Below, piece after piece: positions 36,760 through 43,913 of a stretch of DNA of 64,000 bases; position 1 is the first letter of the stretch, and the number at the start of each line of letters is the position of its first letter. The stretch is from assembly GCA_050732695.1 (NCBI GenBank), contig JBOHRL010000035.1, positions 1-64,000 of the forward strand, given 5' to 3'. Source of the DNA: JBFFZF01 sp050732695. GTDB lineage: Bacteria > Gemmatimonadota > Gemmatimonadetes > Longimicrobiales > RSA9. The translations under genes were made by a program, and so were the position numbers. Under the pieces are notes generated by a model. The model ran no database searches and was not told the origin of the DNA. It saw only the letters and a program-made list of their open reading frames with translations.

Positions 36760-37389
36760 TCATTCGTCGAGAGGTACGCCCCGCGCGCGCTGGTACACCC
36801 AGACGATGCGCTGGAACGCGGTCAGGTTGGTGAGGATCGCGAGCAGCGCAATCACGACCTTGAGGACGAGACCGTCCCACGTCTCGCCGAAGAACATCGC
36901 GGCGCAACCGATGAGCACGACGCGCTCGGCGCGTGGCATGAGGCCGACCTTGCAGTCGAGGCCGAGCGCCGCAGCACGGGCCCGCGTGTAGCTGATCATC
37001 AGCGAGCCAGCCATGGCCAGCGCGATCAGATAGATCATGCCGACATCGCCCAGCTCGAGACGGTAATCGTTGTAGAGGGAGAGCAGCCCGAGGAACACGA
37101 TGATCTCGCTGATCCGGTCGAGCGTCGAATCGTAGAACGCACCGAACTTGCTGCCCAACGCCGTCAGGCGCGCGACCCGGCCATCGAGAATGTCGAAGAA
37201 GCCGCCCAGCAGGATCAGGAATCCAGCCGTTCGGACATGATGCTGATGGAATGCGACGCCCGAGCTGACCGTCACGAGGAAACCGAGTGTGGTCAGAAGA
37301 TTCGGATGAACTCGCCGCTCCGCGAGCCACTTCGTGAGCGGATTGATGATGCCGTAGACGCGGTCTCGCTGCGCGTCCAGCCCCTTCAT
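36760..37389 (-). CDS. CDP-alcohol phosphatidyltransferase (candidate phosphatidylinositol-phosphate synthase)
   Basis: Integral membrane enzyme transferring a phosphatidyl group from CDP-diacylglycerol to an alcohol. The CDP-OH motif DGxxARxxxxxxxxGxxxDxxxD is complete: DGRVARLTALGSKFGAFYD then STLD, at about residues 66-88. About six hydrophobic segments follow the motif's helical pattern; length is 209. Its position directly upstream of inositol-phosphate synthase suggests inositol phosphate as acceptor, as in actinobacterial PIP synthase. Glycerol-3-phosphate (PgsA) remains an alternative. The 113-base gap to the synthase gene shows nothing recognised. Confidence 0.88.
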   Translation of the reverse strand: MKGLDAQRDRVYGIINPLTKWLAERRVHPNLLTTLGFLVTVSSGVAFHQHHVRTAGFLILLGGFFDILDGRVARLTALGSKFGAFYDSTLDRISEIIVFLGLLSLYNDYRLELGDVGMIYLIALAMAGSLMISYTRARAAALGLDCKVGLMPRAERVVLIGCAAMFFGETWDGLVLKVVIALLAILTNLTAFQRIVWVYQRARGVPLDE

Positions 37390-37398
37390 CCGCGCTCC

Positions 37399-37761
37399 TC
37401 AGGTGGGCAGAATGATGCGGGACTGCGAGCCGGCCTCGATGCCCTGCGAGATGTGATCGTTCACACGCGACAGTTGCTTGTCGAAATTGCTCTGCGCCGC
37501 GACCAGCGACTGGTACACGGGCGAGGACTGGAGCGTGCTGAAATTCGTCTCGTATGCAGCCTTCACGTCGTCCGCAGGTTCATCGCCCCGTTGCAGTGAC
37601 ACCGCGATCTGGCTCTCCAGCTGCGCGAGCGCGTTGATCGTCTTCGTAAGCTCACGATCCTCGTGGATCCGGTTCCGCGCTCGGTCCAGCGCCTGGTACT
37701 CCGATGTCTGGCCCAGCAGCCGCCCCAGGTCCTTCGCCTTCTCCCCGATCTGGTCTGTCAT
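37399..37761 (-). CDS. YlbF family protein
   Basis: A 120-residue all-helical protein of the YlbF/YmcA family: GRLLGQTSEYQALDRARNRIHEDREL, then ALAQLESQIAVSLQRGDEP and the C-terminal helix SLVAAQSNFDKQLSRVNDHI, each seen in the expected order. In Bacillus, YlbF, YmcA and YaaT form a complex affecting RNase Y and biofilm/competence; whether that holds here is unknown. GAGGAATG precedes the ATG at 37761. It starts 49 bases after prmC and ends 9 bases before the phosphatidyltransferase gene. Confidence 0.85.
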   Translation of the reverse strand: MTDQIGEKAKDLGRLLGQTSEYQALDRARNRIHEDRELTKTINALAQLESQIAVSLQRGDEPADDVKAAYETNFSTLQSSPVYQSLVAAQSNFDKQLSRVNDHISQGIEAGSQSRIILPT

Positions 37762-37810
37762 CTCATTCCTCGCCCGTTTGACCCGCCCACTCGTTCCGCT
37801 CAGACGCTTC

Positions 37811-38755
37811 TTACTCCCTGTTCGTCCCGCCACGCTCCGCGAGCAGGATGCGATCCCTGCCGGCCAGATCCGATACGATACCGACTCCCGTCAGACCAGC
37901 CCTCCGCACCCGCTCCGTTACCCCCTGCGCCTGCTCTGCTCCGATCTCGAGCGCCAGCAGTCCACCAGCCCGCAAGCGCTCGAACGCCCCGTCCACCAGA
38001 GCGAACAGTACGCGAAGCCCTTCGGCCCCGGCATACAACGCCCGTGCCGGTTCCCACTCGCGCACTTCCGGCATCAGACCGGCTCGTTCCGACTCCGCGA
38101 TGTACGGCGGATTCGATACGATGACGTCGAATCGGTCGTCTGCCGGGACCGCACTCCACAGGTCGCCCGCGCGAAACTCGACTCGCGGCTCGAGCTCGAG
38201 TCGCCGTGCATTCGCGCGGGCGACCGCAAGTGCTGCTTCCGAGACGTCCGTCGCCACGATCCGGTCAAACCGGCCTTCTACGGCCAGGCTCAGGGCGATC
38301 GCCCCCGATCCGGTCCCCACATCAAGGGCATCGCCCCACCCAGACCTCGCGGATGCCGGTGAAAGCATCCGGGCGGAGCCCGCCTGTGAAGCAGCCGGTG
38401 AAGACCCCGGCACCGACCCGACGCCAGCAGCCGCCCACGCCAGCACCGCACCAACCAGCTCTTCGGTCTCCGGCCTGGGAATCAAAACGCGCCGGTCCAC
38501 CTCCAGTTCCAGCGTCCGGAAGGCGGCACGGCCCAGAATGTACTGCGTTGGCTCGCGCCGGGAACGCCGGGCGACGGCGGACCGGTACGTCGCGGTTTCT
38601 CCGGTGCCGAGTTCACGATCCCGGTCCAGCCGCAGGACCGTCCGCGAGACGCCCAGGATCCCGGCCAGCAGAAGCTCACCCTCGCGACGGGCATCGTCTA
38701 CACCGGCCGCACGCAGCATGGCCTCGGCTTCGGCCATGAGATGCTCGACGTTCAC
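37811..38755 (-). CDS. prmC: Peptide chain release factor N5-glutamine methyltransferase
   Basis: Methylates the glutamine of the GGQ motif in release factors RF1 and RF2. The N-terminal helical domain (residues 1-75) leads to RREPTQYILGRAAFRTLELEVD split at about 78, RVLIPRPETEELV (about 100), motif I LDVGTGSGAIALSLA (about 155) and the catalytic SNPPYIAESE (about 230). A Ser/Ala-rich insertion of about 15-20 residues (GSSPAASQAGSARM) sits before motif I. It starts at GTG 38755 with GGGAG upstream. prfA, encoding its substrate, lies 121 bases upstream. Confidence 0.94.
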   Translation of the reverse strand: MNVEHLMAEAEAMLRAAGVDDARREGELLLAGILGVSRTVLRLDRDRELGTGETATYRSAVARRSRREPTQYILGRAAFRTLELEVDRRVLIPRPETEELVGAVLAWAAAGVGSVPGSSPAASQAGSARMLSPASARSGWGDALDVGTGSGAIALSLAVEGRFDRIVATDVSEAALAVARANARRLELEPRVEFRAGDLWSAVPADDRFDVIVSNPPYIAESERAGLMPEVREWEPARALYAGAEGLRVLFALVDGAFERLRAGGLLALEIGAEQAQGVTERVRRAGLTGVGIVSDLAGRDRILLAERGGTNRE

Positions 38756-38876
38756 ACAAGGCTCCCTGCGACGTGGGTCGCGACAGGCTGACGGCCAGTG
38801 AACCAGGGCGCGGCACCGGGCGGCGGGTGCGCATCGTCCGCGTGCCGTCCGGTACCTCCGGGCGCCGCCGTGAGCG

Positions 38877-39953
38877 TCACGCGACTTCGAGCCGCTCCTC
38901 TTCACGGGCCAGCTTCAGCGCCGAGATCAGCGCGATCAGATCACCATCCAGGATCTCGTGCAGCGAATGCATCGTGAGGCCGATCCGGTGGTCCGTCACT
39001 CGGCTCTGCGGAAAGTTGTACGTCCTGATCTTCGCGGAACGATCCCCCGTGCCAACCTGCGTTCTGCGCTCTCTCGCCCGCGCGGATTCCTGTTCCGCGA
39101 GCTTCGCGTCGAGGAGGCGGCTGCGCAGCACGCGCATCGCCTTTGCCTTGTTCTTGTGCTGCGATTTCTCGTCCTGGCAGGTCACGACCAGGCCCGTTGG
39201 CAGATGAGTGATCCGCACCGCCGAGTCCGTCGTGTTGACCGACTGGCCACCCGGGCCCGACGAACGGTAGACATCGATCCGCAACTCCTCGTCCCGAATC
39301 TTGACGTCTACTTCTTCCGCCTCCGGTAAAACCGCGACTGTGGCCGCCGACGTGTGGATCCGCCCCTGACTCTCCGTAGCCGGAACACGCTGCACACGGT
39401 GAACGCCCGACTCGTGTCGCAGATCCCCGTACGCATCCGGTCCACGCACGACAAAGATCACTTCCTTGTACGCACCCCGCTCACCTTCCGAGAGATTCAC
39501 CAGCTCGACCGTCCAGCCCCGCACTTCCGCGTGGCGCGTGTACATCCGGTACAGGTCCGCCGCAAACAGGCCCGCCTCGTCGCCACCCGTTCCGGCCCGG
39601 ATTTCAACCACCGCGGCCCGGTCCGACAACGGGTCCTTCGGCAACACTCGCAGGCGCAGATCTTCGAGAAGCTCGCGCTCCCGCGCTTCGAGCGGCTCGA
39701 TCTCGGACTCCGCCAGCTCGACAAGCTCCGCATCCTCACCGGCCGTGATGACCCCCCGCGCGTCTTCGAGCCGCCGCCGCACGTCCCCCAGCTCCGCTGC
39801 ACCCTCGACCACCGGCGACAGCTCCGCATGCTCGCGCGCTACCGCGCGAAGCGCCTGCGGATCACCCAGAACCGCCGGGTCCGCCAACCGCTCCCCAAGC
39901 GCCCGGTGCCGTAACACCAGTTCCGGGATCCGCACTTCCCACCCTGCCGTCAT
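38877..39953 (-). CDS. prfA: Peptide chain release factor 1
   Basis: Terminates translation at UAA and UAG. The stop-codon recognition motif is the RF1-type PAT in HRVQRVPATESQGRIHTS (about residue 188), and the hydrolysis motif is SSGPGGQSVN (about 232), whose Gln is the PrmC target. Length 358 is typical. The ATG at 39953 is preceded by a hairpin that separates it from rpmE. prmC follows downstream, giving the widespread prfA-prmC order. Confidence 0.97.
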   Translation of the reverse strand: MTAGWEVRIPELVLRHRALGERLADPAVLGDPQALRAVAREHAELSPVVEGAAELGDVRRRLEDARGVITAGEDAELVELAESEIEPLEARERELLEDLRLRVLPKDPLSDRAAVVEIRAGTGGDEAGLFAADLYRMYTRHAEVRGWTVELVNLSEGERGAYKEVIFVVRGPDAYGDLRHESGVHRVQRVPATESQGRIHTSAATVAVLPEAEEVDVKIRDEELRIDVYRSSGPGGQSVNTTDSAVRITHLPTGLVVTCQDEKSQHKNKAKAMRVLRSRLLDAKLAEQESARARERRTQVGTGDRSAKIRTYNFPQSRVTDHRIGLTMHSLHEILDGDLIALISALKLAREEERLEVA

Positions 39954-39969
39954 CGTATGCCCCTACGGA

Positions 39970-39993
39970 AAGAGCCGGGCTGCCCCGGCTCTT
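39970..39993 (-). terminator. Hairpin between rpmE and prfA
   Basis: Perfect 10-bp stem (arms 39970-39979 and 39984-39993) with a 4-base loop starts 3 bases after the rpmE stop. Downstream on the minus strand is only CTTTCC, a weak U tract, so it is likely a partial terminator or an RNA-stability hairpin tuning prfA relative to rpmE. Confidence 0.6.
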
Positions 39994-39996
39994 CGC

Positions 39997-40224
39997 TCAT
40001 GCCTCAGTCGCCTCTTTCGCGGGCTCGTTTCGGCCCCATTTCTGTCGATACCGCTCAACCCGCCCCGCCGTGTCCACCAGCTTCTGCCGCCCCGTGTAGT
40101 ACGGGTGGCAGATCGCACAGATCTCGACATGGATGTCGTTCTGCGTGCTGCGCGTCTCGAAACGGTTGCCGCAGGCGCAGTGCACGTGCGCGGCTTCGTA
40201 CTTCGGATGGACCCCCTGCTTCAT
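39997..40224 (-). CDS. rpmE: 50S ribosomal protein L31 (zinc-binding form)
   Basis: Large-subunit ribosomal protein, 75 residues. MKQGVHPKYEAAHVHCACGNRF at the start and DIHVEICAICHPYYTGRQKLVDTAGRV split afterwards match L31 exactly. Four cysteines (C16, C18, C36, C39) make it the zinc-containing C+ type rather than the zinc-free YkpA-type paralogue. GGGAGGC precedes the ATG at 40224. prfA follows after a hairpin. Confidence 0.97.
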   Translation of the reverse strand: MKQGVHPKYEAAHVHCACGNRFETRSTQNDIHVEICAICHPYYTGRQKLVDTAGRVERYRQKWGRNEPAKEATEA

Positions 40225-40324
40225 ACTTCAGCCTCCCTCATGTCCAGTGCTTCAAACCATGAAACGTAATACCGGACGGCAGGTCGAATCAAGAAATTGG
40301 CCCGGAACGAAGCAGAAAAAGGGC

Positions 40325-40445
40325 GGTGGGCGGTGGCGGTAAACCCAAGCGGGAAAGCTGCCGGTGGGTGAGGTCGGTGGCGGAGGCGGTGGGGAGGCGG
40401 TGCCGGTTGGACCAGACAGGAAAAGGGGCGGGCGGGTAGTTCCGT
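40325..40445 (+). other. G-rich low-complexity tract in the rpmE upstream region
   Basis: The 236-base gap 40225-40460 contains a plus-strand stretch built of repeated GGCGGTGG-like steps with several GGG runs (for example 40321-40340, 40370-40400, 40424-40438). It could form G-quadruplex-like structures on the plus strand. No gene, tRNA or clear promoter was seen in this gap apart from the ribosome-binding site of rpmE. Confidence 0.5.
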
Positions 40446-40460
40446 TTCGGGCGGGTTGGT

Positions 40461-40949
40461 TCAGAGGAGGGAGACCAACCTGCGGACGATCTCGGTCGCC
40501 AGCCAGGCTGCCGCCAGCAGGAGGGCCGCGATTGCAAACAGCGCGAGAGCGAGCAGGACCCGGCTGCCGGCCCGCACGCGGGCGGGATTGGCGGCGAACT
40601 GCTCGAGCAGCGCAACGTTTCTGACGTTGGCCTTCCAGCCGATGTCGAACAGATCACCGAGTAGCGGAACCGTGCCGACGACGAGGTCGAGTACGATGTT
40701 CCCGGCCATGCGAGCGATGACCGACGGCGGTGCGCCTGCACGAGTCGCAGCGAGCATCGTCCAGGCCGAAACGCAGCCGGTCACGAGGTCGCCGGCTCCG
40801 GGGATGAGTCCGATCAACGCATCGAGACCGAACCGGATGCGGGTTCCGGGGATGCGCACCAGTTCGTCGAGCCAACGGGCAATACCGCGGAGACGCTCGA
40901 CCTCCGAGTCCCGGGGGCGATGCTGCGCGATCGCCGCTCCTTCATGCAC
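40461..40949 (-). CDS. DUF4112 family membrane protein
   Basis: A 162-residue protein of the DUF4112 family. It shows the family segments RLRGIARWLDELVRIPGTRIRFGLDALIGLIPGAGDL (in parts, residues 17-55), ARMAGNIVLDLVVGTVPLLGDLFDIGWKANVRN (in parts, 80-112), and a C-terminal hydrophobic helix (about 130-155). Function is unknown. It starts at GTG 40949 or 40958, overlapping the end of the LLM monooxygenase gene, so it may be the third gene of the attenuator-controlled operon. Confidence 0.82.
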   Translation of the reverse strand: MHEGAAIAQHRPRDSEVERLRGIARWLDELVRIPGTRIRFGLDALIGLIPGAGDLVTGCVSAWTMLAATRAGAPPSVIARMAGNIVLDLVVGTVPLLGDLFDIGWKANVRNVALLEQFAANPARVRAGSRVLLALALFAIAALLLAAAWLATEIVRRLVSLL

Positions 40950-41994
40950 GGTCTGCACTCGCGAGCACACCGTTGACCAGCGGGATGACGTCCTCCGCAA
41001 AGCGATCCATCTCCTCGTACTGCGGGCTGAACTGGAGCAGCAGGAGGTCGAGGCCAGCCTGCTCGAACGCGAGGATACGTTCGGCGACCTGTTCGGCCGT
41101 CCCGACCAGCCCGCTGCGCAATCCGCGATTCGAGACGGAATAGTCCGCAAGACTGACGCGCTGCTCGAGCTGCGTGTTCGCGATCCAGTCCTGGTAGTTG
41201 GCGTAACCCCGGGCGCTCTGCTGTACGTTCGTGATGCGTTCGACCTCAGCGCGCGCGGCGGATTCCGTCTCACGCACGATGGCGTAGCCGGCTGCACCGA
41301 ATTGCAAGGAGTCGAGACCGAGCGCTTCTCGCCTTGCACGCATGTCGGCGACCTTCTCACGGATGGTTTCGGGCGGATCGCCGTGTGTCAGCCATGCATC
41401 GCACTTCTGGGAGATAAGCGTTTTGGCGGCAGGCGATTCACCGCCGGCGTAGATCGTGGGTCGTGGCGTGCGCAGCGGTTTCGGCTCGAGGATCGCTTCC
41501 TCGACGCTGTAGTATTTTCCGGTCAAGGAAGTCGCCGCGCCGGTCCACAGGCCGTTCACGACATCGAGCCATTCAGATGTGCGAGCGTAACGGTCATCGT
41601 GCCGATCAAACCCGACGCCGTACATCCTCGCCTCTGTTGCCCACCATGAGGATACGACGTTGATGGCCAGGCGGCCGCCGCTGATGTGGTCCACGTTGGC
41701 GGCCTGCTTGGCAAAGAGTGCGGGCGAGTGAAAGGTCGGCCGGACGGCGACCATGATCTCGAGCCGCTCGGTGACGGCCGCCAGCGCCGCAGCCGTGCTC
41801 CACGCATCGAGCGACGGCGCTTCCATCCCCTTGATGTCGTTCAGATTCAACTCGGCGATGAGCGTGAGATCGAAGCCGATCCGTTCACTTCTCTGCGCGA
41901 GGCGTCGCACATACTCCCACGTCGCCTGCATTCCCTCGTCCTCGACGTTGCGGAGCCAGCCGCCGAATACCGGGAGCCAGTAACCGAATCGCAT
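40942..41994 (-). CDS. LLM class flavin-dependent monooxygenase (SsuD/SfnG-like)
   Basis: A 350-residue bacterial-luciferase-like TIM barrel. Residues 1-15 (FGYWLPVFGG), the FMN/substrate segment DHISGGRLAINVVSSWWATEARMYG (in parts, about 103-125), DDRYARTSEWLDVVNGLW and TIYAGGESPAAK (about 180) resemble the FMNH2-dependent alkanesulfonate (SsuD) and dimethylsulfone (SfnG) monooxygenases that release sulfite from organosulfur compounds. Substrate is not fixed by sequence. Its ATG overlaps the stop of the ATP-grasp gene (TGATG). The cysteine-type attenuator upstream of the operon favours a sulfur role. No flavin reductase gene is adjacent. Confidence 0.85.
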   Translation of the reverse strand: MRFGYWLPVFGGWLRNVEDEGMQATWEYVRRLAQRSERIGFDLTLIAELNLNDIKGMEAPSLDAWSTAAALAAVTERLEIMVAVRPTFHSPALFAKQAANVDHISGGRLAINVVSSWWATEARMYGVGFDRHDDRYARTSEWLDVVNGLWTGAATSLTGKYYSVEEAILEPKPLRTPRPTIYAGGESPAAKTLISQKCDAWLTHGDPPETIREKVADMRARREALGLDSLQFGAAGYAIVRETESAARAEVERITNVQQSARGYANYQDWIANTQLEQRVSLADYSVSNRGLRSGLVGTAEQVAERILAFEQAGLDLLLLQFSPQYEEMDRFAEDVIPLVNGVLASADRA

Positions 41995-42986
41995 CAGACC
42001 ACCTCCTCGACCAGCGCGCCCGCTTTCGCGGCTTCGGTCTCGAGCCAGTCCACGAGCTTCGCGAACGGATCGAATCCGACGATGCGAGGCGCATCCGCCA
42101 CGAAATTCGAGAGCGCGTTGATATCGTAGAAGCAGAGCCGGCCATCCCGTTCATCGATCACATACTCGATGCCGCCAAGTTCGATGCCGGCGGCTGCTGC
42201 AATGCGTTCGACGGATGCGATGATTCCCTCACGCGGTGTGTAGCCCTCGACCCGCAGCCCGTTCAGCGGCGCGTCGGCCGGGCACGCCGCGCGCTCGAGC
42301 ACATCGCCGTCCACGCTCTGACATACGTCGGCCGGGCAGAGGTTGAAGCTGTCGCCCGGCGTGTAGATGCGGATGGCGTAAAGGAAGCGGCCATCCAGTA
42401 CCTCGACCCGCACGATGCGGCTGGATTCTGGCGGAATGAATTCCTGCACGAGTGCCGTGTGATCGATGCCGAGGTCGAGCTGTCTGGATTGCGCGGCTTC
42501 AGTGAGCGAGTCCGGCGTGTCAAAGCGACGCACACCCGCGCCGCTGCCGCCGATGTTCGGCTTGACCGCGATCGGATAGCGAAGCCCGTCCGCCGCCGCG
42601 GGTGCTTCCCTCGCATCGTGTATCACTCGAGCCCGCGGATACGGCAGTCCAAGTTGCTCGAGCAACGTGAGCTGGCGCGCTTTCGAAATCTCGACTTGCC
42701 ACGCGCCGAGGCCGTTGATCACGCGCACACCGAGCCGCTCGAGATGCGCGAGGTACTGCGTCGTGTAGAAAATCGCGTGCCCATGGCCACGCAGGTAGGC
42801 CGAAGGGCTCATGCGGTTGAACACGAGACCGTAAGGCGATTCCTCCTCGGCCGGATCGAAACGATGACTCCCCGCCTGCAACCGGACGTACGGCGTGCCC
42901 CGCCGATCCAACTCCGCGAACAACGGCCGGAACCAGTCCGGATGCTCGTAGTAGATTGCCAGAGGCCTCACCTCGAAACTCGACAT
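41994..42986 (-). CDS. ATP-grasp domain protein (RimK/glutathione-synthetase-like)
   Basis: A 330-residue ATP-grasp ligase. The preATP-grasp part (residues 1-95) precedes a lysine-containing strand and glycine loop YPIAVKPNIGGSGAG (138-151), a VQEFIPP strand (about 184), and the metal-binding CFYDINALSNF near residue 295. Such enzymes join a carboxylate, activated as acylphosphate, to an amine or thiol; glutathione synthetase and RimK are relatives. The ATG at 42986 has AGAGGTGG upstream; an ATG at 43007 is an alternative. It is the first structural gene after the leader peptide and terminator. Confidence 0.82.
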   Translation of the reverse strand: MSSFEVRPLAIYYEHPDWFRPLFAELDRRGTPYVRLQAGSHRFDPAEEESPYGLVFNRMSPSAYLRGHGHAIFYTTQYLAHLERLGVRVINGLGAWQVEISKARQLTLLEQLGLPYPRARVIHDAREAPAAADGLRYPIAVKPNIGGSGAGVRRFDTPDSLTEAAQSRQLDLGIDHTALVQEFIPPESSRIVRVEVLDGRFLYAIRIYTPGDSFNLCPADVCQSVDGDVLERAACPADAPLNGLRVEGYTPREGIIASVERIAAAAGIELGGIEYVIDERDGRLCFYDINALSNFVADAPRIVGFDPFAKLVDWLETEAAKAGALVEEVV

Positions 42987-43014
42987 TACGCCACCTCTCA
43001 GGTCCATGGTTGAC

Positions 43015-43049
43015 AAAAAAACCGGCCCCTCTCGCGGGAGAGGGGCCGG
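43015..43049 (-). terminator. Attenuator terminator upstream of the ATP-grasp/LLM operon
   Basis: A perfect 12-bp GC-rich stem (arms 43022-43033 and 43038-43049, 4-base loop) is followed on the minus strand by seven U (A tract 43015-43021). It lies between a Cys-rich leader ORF and the ATP-grasp start, inside one transcription unit, so it acts as a regulated rather than an end-of-operon terminator. Confidence 0.9.
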
Positions 43050-43135
43050 CGCCAATTGCCGCTGCGTGTCGTTTCCGTTCAGGTGTCCGCTCGAACACAC
43101 GCATGGGCCAGGCCCGCCTCTCCCCGAGGGAGAAG
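43036..43135 (-). promoter_or_regulatory. Cysteine-responsive transcription attenuator: competing hairpins
   Basis: Three RNA segments compete. Segment 1 (43128-43135, CTTCTCCC) can pair with segment 2 (43117-43124, GGGAGAGG) as an 8-bp hairpin with a 3-base loop, including one G-U pair. Segment 2, extended to 43111, can instead pair with segment 3 (43036-43047, GGCCCCTCTCCC) by 8 bp plus 4 bp across a 2-base bulge. Segment 3 is also the 5' arm of the terminator. Segment 1 begins at leader codon 21, two codons after the Cys cluster, so a ribosome stalled for Cys-tRNA would cover segment 1 and free segment 2 to prevent termination. Confidence 0.8.
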
Positions 43136-43195
43136 CCGACACATGCAGCAATAGCTACACGCGCAAGCCTGGTGACCCATCGCATATCTCATCAT
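43079..43195 (-). CDS. Cys-rich leader peptide (38 aa) of the ATP-grasp/LLM operon
   Basis: A 38-codon ORF from ATG 43195 to TGA 43079. Cysteines lie at residues 11, 13, 16, 17, 19 and 33, with five of nine codons in the run CACSYCCMC being Cys. AGGGA is 6 bases before the ATG. It has no family and is interpreted as a regulatory leader: its translation senses charged Cys-tRNA and controls the terminator at 43015-43049. Analogous poly-Cys upstream ORFs controlling sulfur genes are known in mycobacteria, although they have been described as mainly translational. The second codon is also ATG. Confidence 0.75.
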   Translation of the reverse strand: MMRYAMGHQACACSYCCMCRLLPRGEAGLAHACVRADT

Positions 43196-43314
43196 GTCAG
43201 GTCCCTGATAATGAGAAGGCCCGGACGACCGCGCCGCCGGGCGATCGCTCTTTAGCACCTTGTTTAACGTGGCGGCAAGCGGCGGCAAAGCACCACGGTT
43301 CAACCTGCTCGCCG

Positions 43315-43344
43315 AGTATACATGGCGCGCCAGCCGCGTGTCAA
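43315..43344 (-). promoter_or_regulatory. Sigma-70-type promoter of the leader/ATP-grasp/LLM operon
   Basis: On the minus strand a perfect -35 TTGACA (43344-43339) and -10 TATACT (43320-43315) are separated by 18 bases. The predicted start near 43308 leaves about 113 bases of 5' RNA before the leader ATG. A weaker candidate (TTGCCG/TAAAGA, 43278-43249) is nested downstream. Confidence 0.75.
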
Positions 43345-43382
43345 GCCGCCCGCGTGCGCATTCCCAACGAGCGTCCCGATCC

Positions 43383-43412
43383 TTGACATCCGGCGCGCGG
43401 AGCGCATATAGT
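43383..43412 (+). promoter_or_regulatory. Sigma-70-type promoter of the PadR gene
   Basis: TTGACA (43383-43388), 18-base spacer, TATAGT (43407-43412). Initiation expected 6-8 bases downstream falls at about the GTG (43419), implying a leaderless transcript. The -35 boxes of this and the divergent attenuator promoter are 38 bases apart, so one regulator could affect both. Confidence 0.75.
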
Positions 43413-43424
43413 CACATCGTGACT
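43410..43424. promoter_or_regulatory. Operator-like inverted repeat over the PadR -10/start codon
   Basis: AGTCAC-ATC-GTGACT: 6-bp arms (43410-43415, 43419-43424) around a 3-base centre. It overlaps the end of the -10 element and the GTG start codon, a position suited to autorepression by the encoded PadR-type protein. Confidence 0.5.
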
Positions 43425-43766
43425 CATAACCCCGTCCTGCCTCATTCGCTCGCCGAGTTCGAGTTGCTGGTCATGCTCGCTGCGATGCGGCTGGGGGCGG
43501 AGGAAGCGTACACGGTCTCGATCGTGGATGACATCGAGCAGCGAACGGGCCGATCGGTGAGGCGAGCGAACGTGTACACGACGTTACAGCGGCTGGAGGC
43601 GAAGGGGTTGGTGTCGACGCGGCTGAGTGATCCGCGACCGAAGCGCGGGGGCAGGCCGCGCAGGTTGGTGGCGCTGGAGGCGGACGGAGTTGCGGCGGTG
43701 CGGGCGACGACTGCGGCGATCCAGGCGATGATTGGGGAGCTTGGTGGCCCGGCCTTGCCGATGTGA
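43419..43766 (+). CDS. PadR family transcriptional regulator
   Basis: A 115-residue winged-helix regulator. It shows SLAEFELLVMLAAMRLG at the N-terminus, the recognition helix region VRRANVYTTLQRLEAKGLV (in parts, about 47-65), and the beta wing LSDPRPKRGGRPRRLVALEADG (in parts) near residue 72-92, all typical of PadR. The C-terminal helix is short, as in subfamily 2. The start is GTG 43419, essentially at the predicted transcription start and without a Shine-Dalgarno sequence. An inverted repeat overlaps this start. It probably autoregulates and may act on the divergent operon or the downstream amidohydrolase gene. Confidence 0.88.
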   Translation: MTHNPVLPHSLAEFELLVMLAAMRLGAEEAYTVSIVDDIEQRTGRSVRRANVYTTLQRLEAKGLVSTRLSDPRPKRGGRPRRLVALEADGVAAVRATTAAIQAMIGELGGPALPM

Positions 43767-43798
43767 GACGCGCAGCACAGTGTGCCGATCGAGCGGCT

Positions 43799-43814
43799 GT
43801 CCTGGTTCCAGGAC
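43799..43814. promoter_or_regulatory. 16-bp inverted repeat upstream of the amidohydrolase gene
   Basis: Arms GTCCTGG (43799-43805) and CCAGGAC (43808-43814) around TT, midway in the 147-base gap between the PadR stop and the amidohydrolase ATG. It may be an operator or small RNA hairpin; no U tract follows. Confidence 0.35.
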
Positions 43815-43913
43815 TGCGGTTGCTGCCCGGGAACACACCTGCGCAGGTGGACGTGATCCTGGGGCAACGCACCCGGGCGGGCTTTTGCGACCACGACACT
43901 CCGGGAGGGCTTC

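Noticed and set aside
37811..38159. Overlapping frames opposite and within prmC
   Set aside because: They are Arg/Ser/Pro-rich shadows; prmC has all catalytic motifs.
40225..40460. tRNA or small RNA in the rpmE upstream gap
   Set aside because: No cloverleaf or TpsiC-like arm could be drawn; the gap is G-rich low complexity.
42520..43185. Alternative minus-strand frame spanning leader, terminator and ATP-grasp gene
   Set aside because: It crosses the terminator and is an Arg/Ala-rich shadow of the ATP-grasp frame.
43015..43195. SAM, cobalamin, TPP or SAH riboswitch in place of a peptide attenuator
   Set aside because: None of the conserved cores (for example the cobalamin B12 box or the TPP CUGAGA motif) is present, while the Cys-codon leader and competing hairpins explain the region.
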